DNA from: Oscillospiraceae bacterium
GTDB lineage: Bacteria > Bacillota > Clostridia > Oscillospirales > Oscillospiraceae
Assembly: GCA_017416685.1 (NCBI GenBank)
Contig: JAFQBN010000002.1
Location: forward strand, 1 to 64,000
Direction of reading: 5' to 3'
Length of the DNA stretch: 64,000 nt
Positions within the stretch are counted from its first letter, which is position 1. The number at the start of each line of letters is the position of its first letter. Below, piece by piece: positions 24,094-33,522 of the stretch. The position numbers were made by a program, and so were the translations under genes. The notes under the pieces were generated by a model. It did not search any database, was not told the origin of the DNA, and saw only the letters and a list, made by a program, of their open reading frames with translations.

Positions 24094-25169
24094 AACGAAG
24101 TTTGATTGTTTTGGGGATCGTACTGTTGTTCATTCAACCGTGCCGGGCAGATCAACTGTCGGAGCAGCTGGGGGCGGGGGACCTCGCCCGGGCGGGGCGG
24201 GCCTACGATGTAGGGGTGGAATTCAGCATGGATATGGACTTGGACGACGGCGCAGAACGTTTGCTGACCCGGGTGATGCAGCAGCTTCCGGATACGATAC
24301 GGCAGGCGCTTCGGGGCGGCCTTATGCTGCTCGCAGTGGTGCTGCTGTGCGGCATGGCGCACTCCGCGCATATGGTTGGCGGGGGAGAACAACTGCCTGT
24401 GGCGGTGATGGCGGGAGCGTTGGCCATTACAGGACTTTCTGCGGGCGACATGTCGCTGATGCTGGGGTTAGGGCGCACGGCCATCGATAAAATGCACGGC
24501 TTTGGCAACGTGCTGGTCCCGGTTATGGCAGCATGTACAGCGGCGACCGGAAGCACGGCTGCTGCGGCGGTACGGCAGATGGCAACGGCCATGTTTTCAA
24601 ACCTGCTCATTGCGGTCATCAACAAGCTGCTTGTACCGCTGGTGTATGCATTCGTTGCGGTGTTTACAGCCTATGCGGCGGTGGGCAACCCCGGCCTGAA
24701 ACGAGTGGCAGAGCTGCTGAAATGGGTCATTACCACCGTACTGACCACGCTGCTGGTGGTGTTCGTCACATACCTGACAGTAAGTGGTGCGGTGGCCGGC
24801 AGCGCAGATGCGCTGGCGTTGAAAGCTGCGAAAACGGCAATTTCCAGTGCCATTCCTGTGGTAGGCGGTATCATATCCAATGCCGCAGAAACCATACTGG
24901 TTGGCGCGGGTGCGCTGCGGGGAACGGTGGGGGTCTTTGGCCTGCTGGCGGTGTTGGGGCTGTGCCTGACTCCATTTTTGCAGCTGGGCGTACACTACCT
25001 CAGCTATAAGCTCAGCGCGGCTGTTGCAGCTACTTTGACCGATGGTCGTCTTTCCGAACTCATCGGCGGGATCGGCACGGCGTTTGGCCTGATTTTCGGT
25101 ATGACCGGGGCCTGCGCTTTGCTGATGCTCATCAGTATTATCAGTGCGGTTTCGGGGGTTGGGACATGA
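24090..25169 (+). CDS. spoIIIAE: Stage III sporulation protein AE
   Basis: 359 residues. An N-terminal signal-like segment (KRSLIVLGIVLLFIQPCRA) is followed by a polar region and about seven membrane helices, the usual layout. The start at 24090 overlaps the stop of spoIIIAD (ATGA). SpoIIIAE is the largest membrane component of the SpoIIIA complex and is needed for late sigma-G activity in the forespore. Confidence 0.94.
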   Translation: MKRSLIVLGIVLLFIQPCRADQLSEQLGAGDLARAGRAYDVGVEFSMDMDLDDGAERLLTRVMQQLPDTIRQALRGGLMLLAVVLLCGMAHSAHMVGGGEQLPVAVMAGALAITGLSAGDMSLMLGLGRTAIDKMHGFGNVLVPVMAACTAATGSTAAAAVRQMATAMFSNLLIAVINKLLVPLVYAFVAVFTAYAAVGNPGLKRVAELLKWVITTVLTTLLVVFVTYLTVSGAVAGSADALALKAAKTAISSAIPVVGGIISNAAETILVGAGALRGTVGVFGLLAVLGLCLTPFLQLGVHYLSYKLSAAVAATLTDGRLSELIGGIGTAFGLIFGMTGACALLMLISIISAVSGVGT

Positions 25170-25636
25170 GTGAATGGCTGATCGGTGTGACGGCTGCGGC
25201 CATGCTGGCGGCTGTGGCACGCTGTCTGATGCCGACAGGTGCGGTGCGGCAGGTGGGAGGTCTGGTTTGCGCTATGATGCTGCTGTGGGCGGTTCTGAAA
25301 CCCCTTGGGCCGCTTACCGAAACACTGGTGGGTGATCTTGATTTATCCGCACAGATGCAGGGGCGGGAAATGCAGCTGAAGCAGCAAAGCGAGCAAATGC
25401 TTAAATCGCTCATAGAGCAGGAATGCGGGACATATATTGTGGACAAGGCAGAGCAGATGGGCATAGACTGTCAGGTCAGTGTTGCCTGCGTACTGGACGG
25501 GGAGAACGTCTGGATGCCCAGCAGCGTTTGTGTGACAGGGGAGCTGTCGCTGCAGCAGCGCCGTGATCTGGAGCAGTTGATTTCGGCGGATCTCGGCATC
25601 GCCAGCGGGCAGCAGGAATATTTGGGGGGTAGATAG
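25166..25636 (+). CDS. spoIIIAF: Stage III sporulation protein AF
   Basis: 156 residues with two N-terminal membrane helices (about 5-22 and 30-47) and a soluble ring-building-motif-like C-terminal domain. Its ATG overlaps the stop of spoIIIAE (ATGA). SpoIIIAF is thought to help assemble the channel ring. Assigned by place in the operon, length and topology. Confidence 0.92.
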   Translation: MSEWLIGVTAAAMLAAVARCLMPTGAVRQVGGLVCAMMLLWAVLKPLGPLTETLVGDLDLSAQMQGREMQLKQQSEQMLKSLIEQECGTYIVDKAEQMGIDCQVSVACVLDGENVWMPSSVCVTGELSLQQRRDLEQLISADLGIASGQQEYLGGR

Positions 25637-25637
25637 G

Positions 25638-26135
25638 GTGCAATGGAAGTGGCCGGCCCTGTGGAAGGGCGGGATCGGAACGTATAAATATCTGCTGTTG
25701 ATCGTGCTTGCAGGGATCGTTTTACTGCTGCCTGCGGGAAGAAGTGGGCAAACACGGCAGGAACCGGACATACAGGCCACACAGGAAACCTTTGATCTGC
25801 CGGCCATGGAGCGGCGGCTGGAAGCGGCTTTGTCAAAAGTCAGCGGCGCAGGAAAGGTGACGGTGGTACTTGCACTGAAAGACAGCGGAAGGCAGATCTA
25901 CGCACAGGACATCCGCACAGATCAAAGTGAACAGTCCCGCACGACGGTCGTGATCAGCCGAGGAAGCGGAGTGGAGCAGCCTGTGGGCGTGCAGAAATTC
26001 AGTCCCGCCTTTCAGGGAGCGCTGGTGGTGTGTCCGGGAGGAGGTGACTCGAAAGTCAGGCTGCAGCTGACCCAGGCAATTTCTGCCCTGACAGGGTTGA
26101 GTACGGAGAAGATTTCAATTTGTCAAAGTGAATGA
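25638..26135 (+). CDS. spoIIIAG: Stage III sporulation protein AG
   Basis: 165 residues from a GTG at 25638. It has one membrane helix (about 15-33) and a soluble domain with GAGKVTVVLALKDSG typical of SpoIIIAG, which forms the large ring in the intermembrane space between mother cell and forespore. The gap to spoIIIAF is one base, and a G-rich ribosome site lies in the end of spoIIIAF. Slightly short compared with the B. subtilis protein (about 229). Confidence 0.92.
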   Translation: MQWKWPALWKGGIGTYKYLLLIVLAGIVLLLPAGRSGQTRQEPDIQATQETFDLPAMERRLEAALSKVSGAGKVTVVLALKDSGRQIYAQDIRTDQSEQSRTTVVISRGSGVEQPVGVQKFSPAFQGALVVCPGGGDSKVRLQLTQAISALTGLSTEKISICQSE

Positions 26136-26152
26136 TAAGGAGGAACAGTAAC

Positions 26153-26749
26153 ATGGCAAACAGTAAAGGCAAGCAGGTTGCCTGGATGCAGATGGCAAAG
26201 CGCAATGCGGTGGTGGCAGCGGTAGTGCTGTTCGTGTGCGTGGCGGTCTACCTGAACTGGGACTATCAACGGGTCGGTCAGGCGGCCGACACGGGAAAAA
26301 CGCTGGGAGAAGCGGCGCTGGTGACGGGAGAAGCGAACGATCCGCTGCTGGGTGCGCAGGACGGACAGCAGACGGCACCCGACAGCTCCGCAGCGGGGGA
26401 TTACTTTGCCAATGCCCGGCTGAACCGTCAGCAGGCACGGGACAGTGCGCTGTCAATCCTGCAGGAGACCATGGCCGGGGAGGAAGTGGACCAAACGACC
26501 AGAGAGCAGACCAATCTTGCCATCCAGACCATGGCAGACAGTACCGTGACTGAGGCCCAGATCGAAAACCTTGTAATGGCAAAGGGATATAAGGAATGCG
26601 TGGCCTACATCGGAGAAGAGAGCATCAGCGTGGTGGTTCAGGTTGCCGGGGAGGAACTCACCGCCGTGGATACGGCGCGGATCACGGATATTGTCACCCA
26701 GGCAACCGCCTTTTCTGCGGGACAGATCAAGATTATTGCCGTGAATTGA
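26153..26749 (+). CDS. spoIIIAH: Stage III sporulation protein AH
   Basis: 198 residues; the start at 26153 is set by AAGGAGGAAC, while an in-frame ATG at 26132 lies in the end of spoIIIAG. One N-terminal membrane helix (about 18-36), a variable linker, and a C-terminal ring-building domain with QIENLVMAKGYKECVAYI. SpoIIIAH binds SpoIIQ across the intermembrane space. Last gene of the operon. Confidence 0.94.
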   Translation: MANSKGKQVAWMQMAKRNAVVAAVVLFVCVAVYLNWDYQRVGQAADTGKTLGEAALVTGEANDPLLGAQDGQQTAPDSSAAGDYFANARLNRQQARDSALSILQETMAGEEVDQTTREQTNLAIQTMADSTVTEAQIENLVMAKGYKECVAYIGEESISVVVQVAGEELTAVDTARITDIVTQATAFSAGQIKIIAVN

Positions 26750-26766
26750 CGCGGCAGAAAAAAGCA

Positions 26767-26794
26767 TTGAAATTTTTTTGATGTATGGTATAAT
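26767..26794 (+). promoter_or_regulatory. Sigma-A promoter of the asp23 gene
   Basis: TTGAAA (26767-26772), 16-bp spacer, TATAAT (26789-26794), about 43 bases before the start. This gives the gene a vegetative promoter separate from spoIIIA. Confidence 0.65.
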
Positions 26795-26837
26795 ATACAA
26801 AACAGGATTTTGTGCCTGGAAAAGGAGAGTGACCCCA

Positions 26838-27218
26838 ATGGGCGAGAATAAAGAGTATGTCACCCGGACCGATGAGCTGGGCAACATCCACATTTCCGAA
26901 GACGTGCTGGCTGTAATTTCCTCTGCCGCCGCGCTGGAAGTAGAAGGCGTCAGCAGCCTTGCCGGCGGCCGCGATATTGCCGAGCTGCTGGGAAAGAAGA
27001 ACATGACCCGCGGTGTGCGCATCCAGGTTGACGATGACGGTGTGCAGATCGATATGGCCGTTATGATCAAGTACGGCTACACCTTGAAGGACGTTGCCTG
27101 CGCCGTGCAGGAGGCTGTCGCCACCAACGTGGAGTCTATGAGCAGCCTGACGGTTAAGTGCGTCAACGTTACGGTGGGCGGCGTTACCTTTGAGAAAGAA
27201 CCCAAATCTGCCGAGTAA
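26838..27218 (+). CDS. Asp23/Gls24 (YqhY-type) envelope stress protein
   Basis: 126 residues from the ATG at 26838 after AAAGGAG; earlier in-frame ATGs overlap the promoter. The Asp23/Gls24 (DUF322) pattern is clear: GNIHISEDVLAVISSAAALE, VEGVSSLAGG and MIKYGYTLKDVACAVQE. Family members are small cytoplasmic or membrane-associated proteins tied to envelope stress; YqhY affects lipid metabolism in B. subtilis. In many Firmicutes this gene lies next to nusB, but here nusB is about 20 kb away, beyond the giant surface-protein genes. Confidence 0.93.
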   Translation: MGENKEYVTRTDELGNIHISEDVLAVISSAAALEVEGVSSLAGGRDIAELLGKKNMTRGVRIQVDDDGVQIDMAVMIKYGYTLKDVACAVQEAVATNVESMSSLTVKCVNVTVGGVTFEKEPKSAE

Positions 27219-27230
27219 TCCAACATGATA

Positions 27231-27260
27231 AAAACAGCACCTCGTATGAGGTGCTGTTTT
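27231..27260 (+). terminator. Intrinsic terminator of asp23 gene
   Basis: Perfect 13-bp arms (27231-27243 and 27248-27260) around GTAT, with an A-run before and T-run after, so it could work in both directions. Confidence 0.88.
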
Positions 27261-27270
27261 TATATGCAGG

Positions 27271-27308
27271 GCAAACCCCCGCAGTCCATTTGGACTGCGG
27301 GGGTTTGC
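27271..27308 (-). terminator. GC-rich hairpin after SLH gene 1
   Basis: Stem of about 17 bp (27271-27288 and 27291-27308). It has no T-run of its own on the - strand, but it lies next to the bidirectional hairpin at 27231. Hairpins at the same place follow the other two SLH genes. Confidence 0.65.
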
Positions 27309-27336
27309 TTTGGAAAATAGAGGAGAAGAAAGCAAA

Positions 27337-30300
27337 TCAGATGTTTCGCAGGTAGTTGGTCAGCATCTGCGCCGTCTGGGCGCGGGTGGCCTTTTCGGTG
27401 GCATTCCGGAAGGGTACGTTATTCAAAATACCCTTCTCAACTGCCCACTTCAGGGCGTTGGCCGCCCAATCACTGTGGCTGCCCACCTTGGACAGGTCGC
27501 CGCTGCCGGCGGGGGTGTTGGTGTAGTTCCACAGGATGACCGCCACCTGCTCGATGGTCACGGCATCCTCGGGCTTGAACAGGCCGCCGCCGAAGCCGCT
27601 GACCACGCCGCGGTTGCTGCCCCAGGTAACAGCATTGTTGAACCACTGGCTCGTCGGCACGTCGGAGAAGCTGTGCTTCAGGCCGTTCAGAGCGGGCTGG
27701 CCCTCCTTATTGTACAGCACCTGCACCACCATGGCGCGGTTCAGGGTGTCGTTGGGACCGAACTTGTCGGCATTGTAGCCGGACATGATGCCGTTGGCCA
27801 CGGCGAAGCTGACGGCGTCGTAGTACCAATCGCCCTTGGTCACATCGGCAAAGCTGATGTTGTCGGCGGCGCGGTCCAGGGCGGAGGTCAGCTCGGTGGC
27901 GTAGAAGTCATCCACGTACAGGCAGTCGCCGTTGGCCTGAGTGGCCTCGATCTGGTTGAACTCCACGGCGGTGATCTCGCGCACCACGCCCTGGTCGGTC
28001 CGGGACACGTACTTGTCGCCGCCCATCCACAGGTTCATCTCCTGATCAGTCATCAGCTTCACATCGTCGGCAACCACCTTGCCGTTGACGGTCAGCTTAC
28101 CCATACCCTTGGCAATGTCAAAGCTCAGGGCAATGTCATTCCAGGTGCCGGGTTCCACCTTGGCAACGGCCTTGCTGCCGGTCTTGTAGCACAGGCTGAC
28201 AGTGCCGTCGCCGGCGATGGACACGGCGGCCAGAGTGTGCCGCAGGTGGACGAAGTTGTAAGCGGCCTTCAGCTCCATGGCAAAGGTACTCTTGTTGTCG
28301 GCGGGGGCCATGACCTTGGCGCCCACAGTACCGGCCTTCATGGCGGGCACCTGACGCACGGCGTGGGTAGGCGCGTTGCTGTTGGCGTCCACAACCTTCA
28401 TGGACTGCAGGCCGGAGGCGGAAGCCTCCCGGGTCAGCTCAATCTTGCCGGCCAGATCATTCAGCCAGCCCTGATACTTCAGGGAAGCATCCTCAAAGTC
28501 GTCATAGCCGCCCTTGGTGTTGTAAATCATCTGGTCAAATTCCTCCACCAGGAAGCCGGCAGAGGTGTCCACCGGGTAGCCCGCATCCTTGTAGGTGTGG
28601 TCATACCAGCTGACAAAGATCTCCTTGCCGTCGGCCGAGATGCCCATACCGGGCTGGGTCATACGAAGCTGCAGATCCTGCACGCTGTCAAAGGCCGTGC
28701 CGAAGGTCAGGTCCAAATAGCGGTCAAAGCTCTGATAGTTGTCGCTGGACAAACCGATGTGCATGGGCGTGCGGCGGAAGGCATTCATGCCGATGGAGTT
28801 GCGGCTGGAATGCAGGATCAGACGATCCTCACCGTACTTGGCCAACACGGGAGAGGTGTTGGAGGAGATAATCTTGGAGTAGTCGGCCTTCCAGGTCTTG
28901 CCGAAGTCGTAGGAGCGGCCCTCCCACAGGTAGAAGTTGCCCTTCTGCTGGGCGCGCATGACCACATACAGGCTGCCGTCATCCAGCTGGGCAAAGCCGG
29001 ACTCAGACAGGCCGTTTTCGGAGTTGTAGCTCTCCACACCGTTGAGCCAGATGGGACCCTCGGAAGGGATGTCCATTTGCATCAGGGTATCGCTACCAAT
29101 CCAGGTGTTGCCGCCGTCCTTGGAGTAGATGGCGGTGGTGATGTTGCGGCCATTCGTGCGGTCGGCCAAAGCGTGGACAATGACATAGTCCACATTGGGA
29201 CCGGCGCCGTCGGCATCCCGCATCTTCAGACCGTCACAGTACAGAATGGCACGGGTTGCACCGGCGTGGGGTGCATTCTGCAGGATGTAGTCATTCTCTT
29301 TGACTTTGGGCATGACGGGGTTGGTGATGAAGCGCACCTCGGACCAAGTGTAGCCGTAGTCATCGGTGTAGGTCAGGCACAGGCGGTAGTCCGTGGAGGG
29401 GTTATAGGCATCACCGCTGTAAGCGATGACATACAGGCGCTGCAATTCCTCATCCCACATGTAGCCGCCAAAGCCGGAACCGCGGACCTGCTTGTCATCG
29501 GGACGGCTATCGCGGGACTCGTCATAGGCCAAAACGGGACGGGTGGTAAAGGTGCGGCCACCGTCGGTAGAGCGGTAGATAGCCACGTCGGCATCGGTGC
29601 CATCCCGGCGGGCGGCCACAATGACGTCGCCGTTGGGGAAGGTAAAGGGACGGGCATGGGAGTCAATGGCATCATAGCTGCCCATAACCTCATAGGTCGC
29701 CTTGGACAGGTTGATGAGGGACACGTTGCCGTAGGTAACTTCAAATACCGCCTCGGGGTCGGAGAAGTCCTTGGCGGAGCTGCAGCCCCACTGGGCGGTA
29801 ATGGTAGCAGGCACGGCGTTCACGCGGACATAGAATCCGTCCTTGCCGTTATACCAGTGGGCCAGCATCTTGCCGTCCGCGGTGAAGCGGAAATCGCTGG
29901 CGTCGGCCTTGTACTGGCCGGCCTTGGCGCCCAGAGAGGCGATGGAGATAAACACGGGAGAGTCCTTCTCGCCGGTGGTCACCTTGACCTCCGCCTTGTG
30001 GGCGAAGGCACCGTTTGCGCCGGGCAGGTTGGACTCGTTGCTGACGGTGATCATGGACTGAATGGTGTTGTAGAAGCTGGCCACTTCACCGGTCATATCC
30101 AGATCATCGTGATAGGTGTGCACCTTCACATAGCGGGCGGTCTCATTCAGGTTGTACAGGGTGTACTCCTTGCCATCCTGATGCAGCAGCCAGCCGTTAA
30201 CCTTGGTGTAATTCTTGCCGTCATTACTGACGAACACACCCAGATGGCGCTGGGCCACGCGGGAATACTCGTCCATGTCGTGCAGCACAATGCGGTTGAA

Positions 30301-33300
30301 GGCCTTGCTGCTGCCCTGATCCACCACAAGGCTGTTATGGGTGGTATCAAAGTACTCATAGCTGTCCACGGTGAAATCGGTAGCCGTGCCGGTCTTGGGA
30401 TTTTCATCATGCACAATCAAAGCCACCTTGCCGCCGGTCGCCTTGCCCTTGGTCTCAAAGGTGAAGGACTTGGTGGCGCTGCTGCCGCCGTAGCTGGCGG
30501 TAGCAGTCAGTTCAAAGGACAGAGGCTTGGCACTCTTGGTGACCACGCCGGTATCGGTGTTCACGTTGGGGGTAACCTGACCGGTGGCCTTGTCCACGGC
30601 CTTCCAGATGATGGGAACGGTGATGCCGTTCTCGCTGAAGTACACCTGCTTGAGCAGACTCAGCTTGGTAACATCTTTGGGGTCGCTTCCGGCCAGCACA
30701 TCCTCTTCATTCAGCTGATCCAGAGCGGTGTTCACCACAGCGGCGTTATCGGCGTAAGAGGACTGGGTCCACAGAGTGTTGTAAATGTTGGCGTCGATGC
30801 CCAGGAACTCACCTGCGGCGTTGGGACCCACATAGCTGTAAGTCAGGTCGCAGCGCAGCTGAGGCATGGGGATGGAGTCCACGATGGTAAAGGTGGTGCG
30901 GTCCAGCTTCTGGAAGGTGTGGACCTTCTCACCGTCGATGTACAGGGTAGGCACGTTGTCCTTGTCCACGGAAATGGTAAAGGTAAACCGGTCGCCCAGA
31001 TCCTTACCGGTGTCGATGGACTCCGTGGCGTTCAGATACAGCGCATCCATCATGATGCTGCCCTTGCCATCGTCACGCAGGGCGAAGCGGGCCTGCAGAT
31101 GTTCCTGACGAATCTCCCAGCACAGGCCGCGCCAGGCATAGGAACCGGTGATGCTGGGCAGGGCGTTCACCTGCAGATCCACACTCAAGTCGTAGGCCGC
31201 GCCGTTCAGCTTGGGCAGGGCGTAGTGCTCATAGCTGACGGTGGTATCCTTCTGGCTGGGGTCGACGTACAGCTTCTGATAGCCATCAGCCTGCTTCCAC
31301 GTGGCTTCCGCAGGGGTATAGCGGAAGGTGTAATCCTTGGTGGTCAGGTCGGTGGCGGTGTCGCCCAGCACCACGCTGACACCACTCAGGCTCAAATCGC
31401 CGTACAGCTTGGAGGTGCCGTCGGCATTGGTCACCTTGATCTCATAGGTAGTCTTGGCACCCAGACCGGACAGGCCCAGCTCCTTCAGAGGAATGGCCCA
31501 CTCCATGGTCTGACCGGCCACATACAGCTTGCCGGCGGGGACCTTCTCGGCGATCAGGTCGGCGGTCATGGTCTTGTCGCCAATGGTCAGCTCCACCTTG
31601 TCCGCGCGGGAGGTGGTAAAGATCTGTCCGCCCAGATACAGGTTGGTGGCATCCCACTGGAAGCCGAACTCCGCGCCGGGGCCTGCGGTACCGGTGGCCT
31701 TGTAGGGGGTGTACCACTGCAGGTCCTTGATAGCGCCGTCCAGCTTCAGACCGGCTACGTCCAGATAAGCCACAGCGTCGTTCTTGCCGTCGCCGGCGGC
31801 GGGGGCATAGACCGTCTGAGTCATGGGCACGTTGCCGCCCAGAGTCATCAGGAAGCTGCGGCTGCTGTCACCGGAGGTGACGCCAAAGGGCATGTTCTGC
31901 CCGTTGGGCGCGGTCTGCTGCAGCAGGCGCAGGGGGATCATGATCTCATACTGGCCCTTGCCGTTGCCCTTCATCTCACTGCCCATGGTGAAGCCCAGTT
32001 CGAACTTGGGGGCCTTGCCCAGCTTGGCAGTGGCCTTGGCATCACCGAAGGTGAAGCCCACGCTGCTCTCCTTGCTGTCCAGGGCGATGTACAGATTCTC
32101 CTCATCCGCCAGGGCGCCAAAGCGGGTTTCGCCCACCTTGCCGTTCATGGTCCAGAAGGACTCACCGGGAACGCCGTCCACAGCCACCATGCCCTGGCCC
32201 ACCGCGGGGGCAGTCAGCTTGGCAGCGGGGGCCTCCTGGGTGATGTACATATCGTGCAGCAGCACGTCATTCTTACGGGTGGCGGTCAGGTCGCGACGAC
32301 CGGTAGAAGCCCAAATATACATACTGGCATTGCCGCTGTCGGTGGTGCCCTTGCGGCTGGTGGTGTCAAAGTTACCCACGTTCTTGCCGTTGACGTAAAT
32401 CTCCGCGGTAAAGTCGTCGGTGATCACGATGCGGATATTTACATTCTTGGCAGGCAGGTCCAGACCGGTGTCGAACTTCTTGGCCCAGGGGTGCGCCTCT
32501 TCATACTGGGCGACGTAGATGTTGCCCTCGGCATCGGCGGTAAAACCGTGACCCCAGAGGTTGCCCACCAGGTTATACACAGCAAAGCCGGTCACGCCCC
32601 AATATGCCTGCATGTCCGCAGCCGGGACGATCAGGTCGTTGAAGTCCACATTCAGCACGACCTCCATACCCTTGGTCAGATCCAGCCCTTGGGCAAAGCG
32701 GGCGGTCATCCAGCCGATGCGGGCGTCGGTGCCCTTATCGGTCATGTTGTTGGTCTGATAGTGCAGGGAGCCGTTCTCCTCCACCACGTAGACCTCGTCG
32801 TTGACCTTGTTCATGGAAGATGCATAGGTCTTGTCCTTGGTATTGGTGAAGTCATCCACCATCAGCATGGCCTTGTGAGCAAAGGTCAGCTTGCCGCTGA
32901 AGCTGTCGCTGCCGATCTTGGCGGCGAAATCCAGGCTCTGCTTGGGGTTGTAATCCATGCCAAGGCCTGCCAGCTTGATCTGCACCTCGGCAACACCCTT
33001 GGCGGCGTCTACGGCGGCGGTGCCGACACTGACACCGTCAACCATAACGGTGCCGGCGGACAGGTCCACCTTCACCGTCTTGCCTTCGATGGTGAACTCT
33101 GCAGCCTTTTCCGCGGTCTGCAGACCCACAAACAGGCTGTCCTCGTTACACAGCAGCATGACGGGGGTGCTGCCGATCTTGTCTTTCAGCAGCCACTTGT
33201 CCTCATCCAGTTTGCCGTCCGCCGTCATTTCGGCGTAGGTGTAGTAGGCTTCCAGCGTGCCGGCGGCGGCAGCCGCAGGCACGACCGTGCCGGGCAGCAT

Positions 33301-33348
33301 ACCAACCAGCATCACCAGAGCCAGCAGGAACGATGTTGCTTTCTTCAT
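27337..33348 (-). CDS. Giant secreted SLH-anchored sialidase-like protein 1
   Basis: 2,003 residues. Signal peptide 1-28 (Lys-Lys, hydrophobic core, AAAAA end). Three CBM9/DOMON-like modules open with the pattern DGKLDEDKW (about 42), DGVPGESFW (about 395) and DGAIKDLQW (about 540). An atrophied-Ig-like stretch lies at about 900-1000 and an F5/8C-like module at about 1020-1100. A BNR/sialidase-type propeller follows: HARPFTFPNG (about 1231) and Asp boxes STDGGRTF, TDDYGYTW, SKDGGNTW and SYDFGKTW (about 1263-1490). A LamG-like region comes next, then three SLH domains (about 1833-2003). Surface exposed. RBS AAAGGAGG. Whether it cleaves sialic acid is unproven; it might only bind glycan. No TTA, CTA or TCA codon is used, which suggests high expression. 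Confidence 0.88.
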   Translation of the reverse strand: MKKATSFLLALVMLVGMLPGTVVPAAAAAGTLEAYYTYAEMTADGKLDEDKWLLKDKIGSTPVMLLCNEDSLFVGLQTAEKAAEFTIEGKTVKVDLSAGTVMVDGVSVGTAAVDAAKGVAEVQIKLAGLGMDYNPKQSLDFAAKIGSDSFSGKLTFAHKAMLMVDDFTNTKDKTYASSMNKVNDEVYVVEENGSLHYQTNNMTDKGTDARIGWMTARFAQGLDLTKGMEVVLNVDFNDLIVPAADMQAYWGVTGFAVYNLVGNLWGHGFTADAEGNIYVAQYEEAHPWAKKFDTGLDLPAKNVNIRIVITDDFTAEIYVNGKNVGNFDTTSRKGTTDSGNASMYIWASTGRRDLTATRKNDVLLHDMYITQEAPAAKLTAPAVGQGMVAVDGVPGESFWTMNGKVGETRFGALADEENLYIALDSKESSVGFTFGDAKATAKLGKAPKFELGFTMGSEMKGNGKGQYEIMIPLRLLQQTAPNGQNMPFGVTSGDSSRSFLMTLGGNVPMTQTVYAPAAGDGKNDAVAYLDVAGLKLDGAIKDLQWYTPYKATGTAGPGAEFGFQWDATNLYLGGQIFTTSRADKVELTIGDKTMTADLIAEKVPAGKLYVAGQTMEWAIPLKELGLSGLGAKTTYEIKVTNADGTSKLYGDLSLSGVSVVLGDTATDLTTKDYTFRYTPAEATWKQADGYQKLYVDPSQKDTTVSYEHYALPKLNGAAYDLSVDLQVNALPSITGSYAWRGLCWEIRQEHLQARFALRDDGKGSIMMDALYLNATESIDTGKDLGDRFTFTISVDKDNVPTLYIDGEKVHTFQKLDRTTFTIVDSIPMPQLRCDLTYSYVGPNAAGEFLGIDANIYNTLWTQSSYADNAAVVNTALDQLNEEDVLAGSDPKDVTKLSLLKQVYFSENGITVPIIWKAVDKATGQVTPNVNTDTGVVTKSAKPLSFELTATASYGGSSATKSFTFETKGKATGGKVALIVHDENPKTGTATDFTVDSYEYFDTTHNSLVVDQGSSKAFNRIVLHDMDEYSRVAQRHLGVFVSNDGKNYTKVNGWLLHQDGKEYTLYNLNETARYVKVHTYHDDLDMTGEVASFYNTIQSMITVSNESNLPGANGAFAHKAEVKVTTGEKDSPVFISIASLGAKAGQYKADASDFRFTADGKMLAHWYNGKDGFYVRVNAVPATITAQWGCSSAKDFSDPEAVFEVTYGNVSLINLSKATYEVMGSYDAIDSHARPFTFPNGDVIVAARRDGTDADVAIYRSTDGGRTFTTRPVLAYDESRDSRPDDKQVRGSGFGGYMWDEELQRLYVIAYSGDAYNPSTDYRLCLTYTDDYGYTWSEVRFITNPVMPKVKENDYILQNAPHAGATRAILYCDGLKMRDADGAGPNVDYVIVHALADRTNGRNITTAIYSKDGGNTWIGSDTLMQMDIPSEGPIWLNGVESYNSENGLSESGFAQLDDGSLYVVMRAQQKGNFYLWEGRSYDFGKTWKADYSKIISSNTSPVLAKYGEDRLILHSSRNSIGMNAFRRTPMHIGLSSDNYQSFDRYLDLTFGTAFDSVQDLQLRMTQPGMGISADGKEIFVSWYDHTYKDAGYPVDTSAGFLVEEFDQMIYNTKGGYDDFEDASLKYQGWLNDLAGKIELTREASASGLQSMKVVDANSNAPTHAVRQVPAMKAGTVGAKVMAPADNKSTFAMELKAAYNFVHLRHTLAAVSIAGDGTVSLCYKTGSKAVAKVEPGTWNDIALSFDIAKGMGKLTVNGKVVADDVKLMTDQEMNLWMGGDKYVSRTDQGVVREITAVEFNQIEATQANGDCLYVDDFYATELTSALDRAADNISFADVTKGDWYYDAVSFAVANGIMSGYNADKFGPNDTLNRAMVVQVLYNKEGQPALNGLKHSFSDVPTSQWFNNAVTWGSNRGVVSGFGGGLFKPEDAVTIEQVAVILWNYTNTPAGSGDLSKVGSHSDWAANALKWAVEKGILNNVPFRNATEKATRAQTAQMLTNYLRNI

Positions 33349-33453
33349 GTTGTTTCCTCCTTTTCGTTCAATCCTATAATGCTTCTGTTTACAGGTTTAA
33401 TTTAATTATGCACTTTCATCACGCAAGAGTAAATGTTTTGTTTTTCCATTTAG

Positions 33454-33483
33454 ATACAAAAATGTGATATGTCTTTTTTGTAT
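33454..33483. promoter_or_regulatory. Inverted repeat upstream of araC-type gene
   Basis: ATACAAAAA (33454-33462) and TTTTTGTAT (33475-33483) are exact complements 12 bases apart, ending 4 bases before the -35 of the regulator gene and within the shared region with SLH gene 1. A candidate operator. Confidence 0.5.
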
Positions 33484-33487
33484 TTCA

Positions 33488-33516
33488 TTGACATGGGGCC
33501 GTGTTGAATTTATAAT
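33488..33516 (+). promoter_or_regulatory. Consensus sigma-A promoter of the araC-type gene
   Basis: TTGACA (33488-33493), 17-bp spacer, TATAAT (33511-33516): a full match to consensus. The start codon at 33523 lies only 6 bases after the -10, so transcription should begin at or next to it. Confidence 0.8.
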
Positions 33517-33522
33517 GTAGCC

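Noticed and set aside
27310..33405. A 2,031-codon open frame on the + strand opposite SLH gene 1, and similar ones opposite SLH genes 2 and 3
   Set aside because: It is in codon register with the real gene and exists only because TTA, CTA and TCA are avoided. It is rich in Gly, Val, His and Leu without domains, and has no signal peptide or ribosome site.
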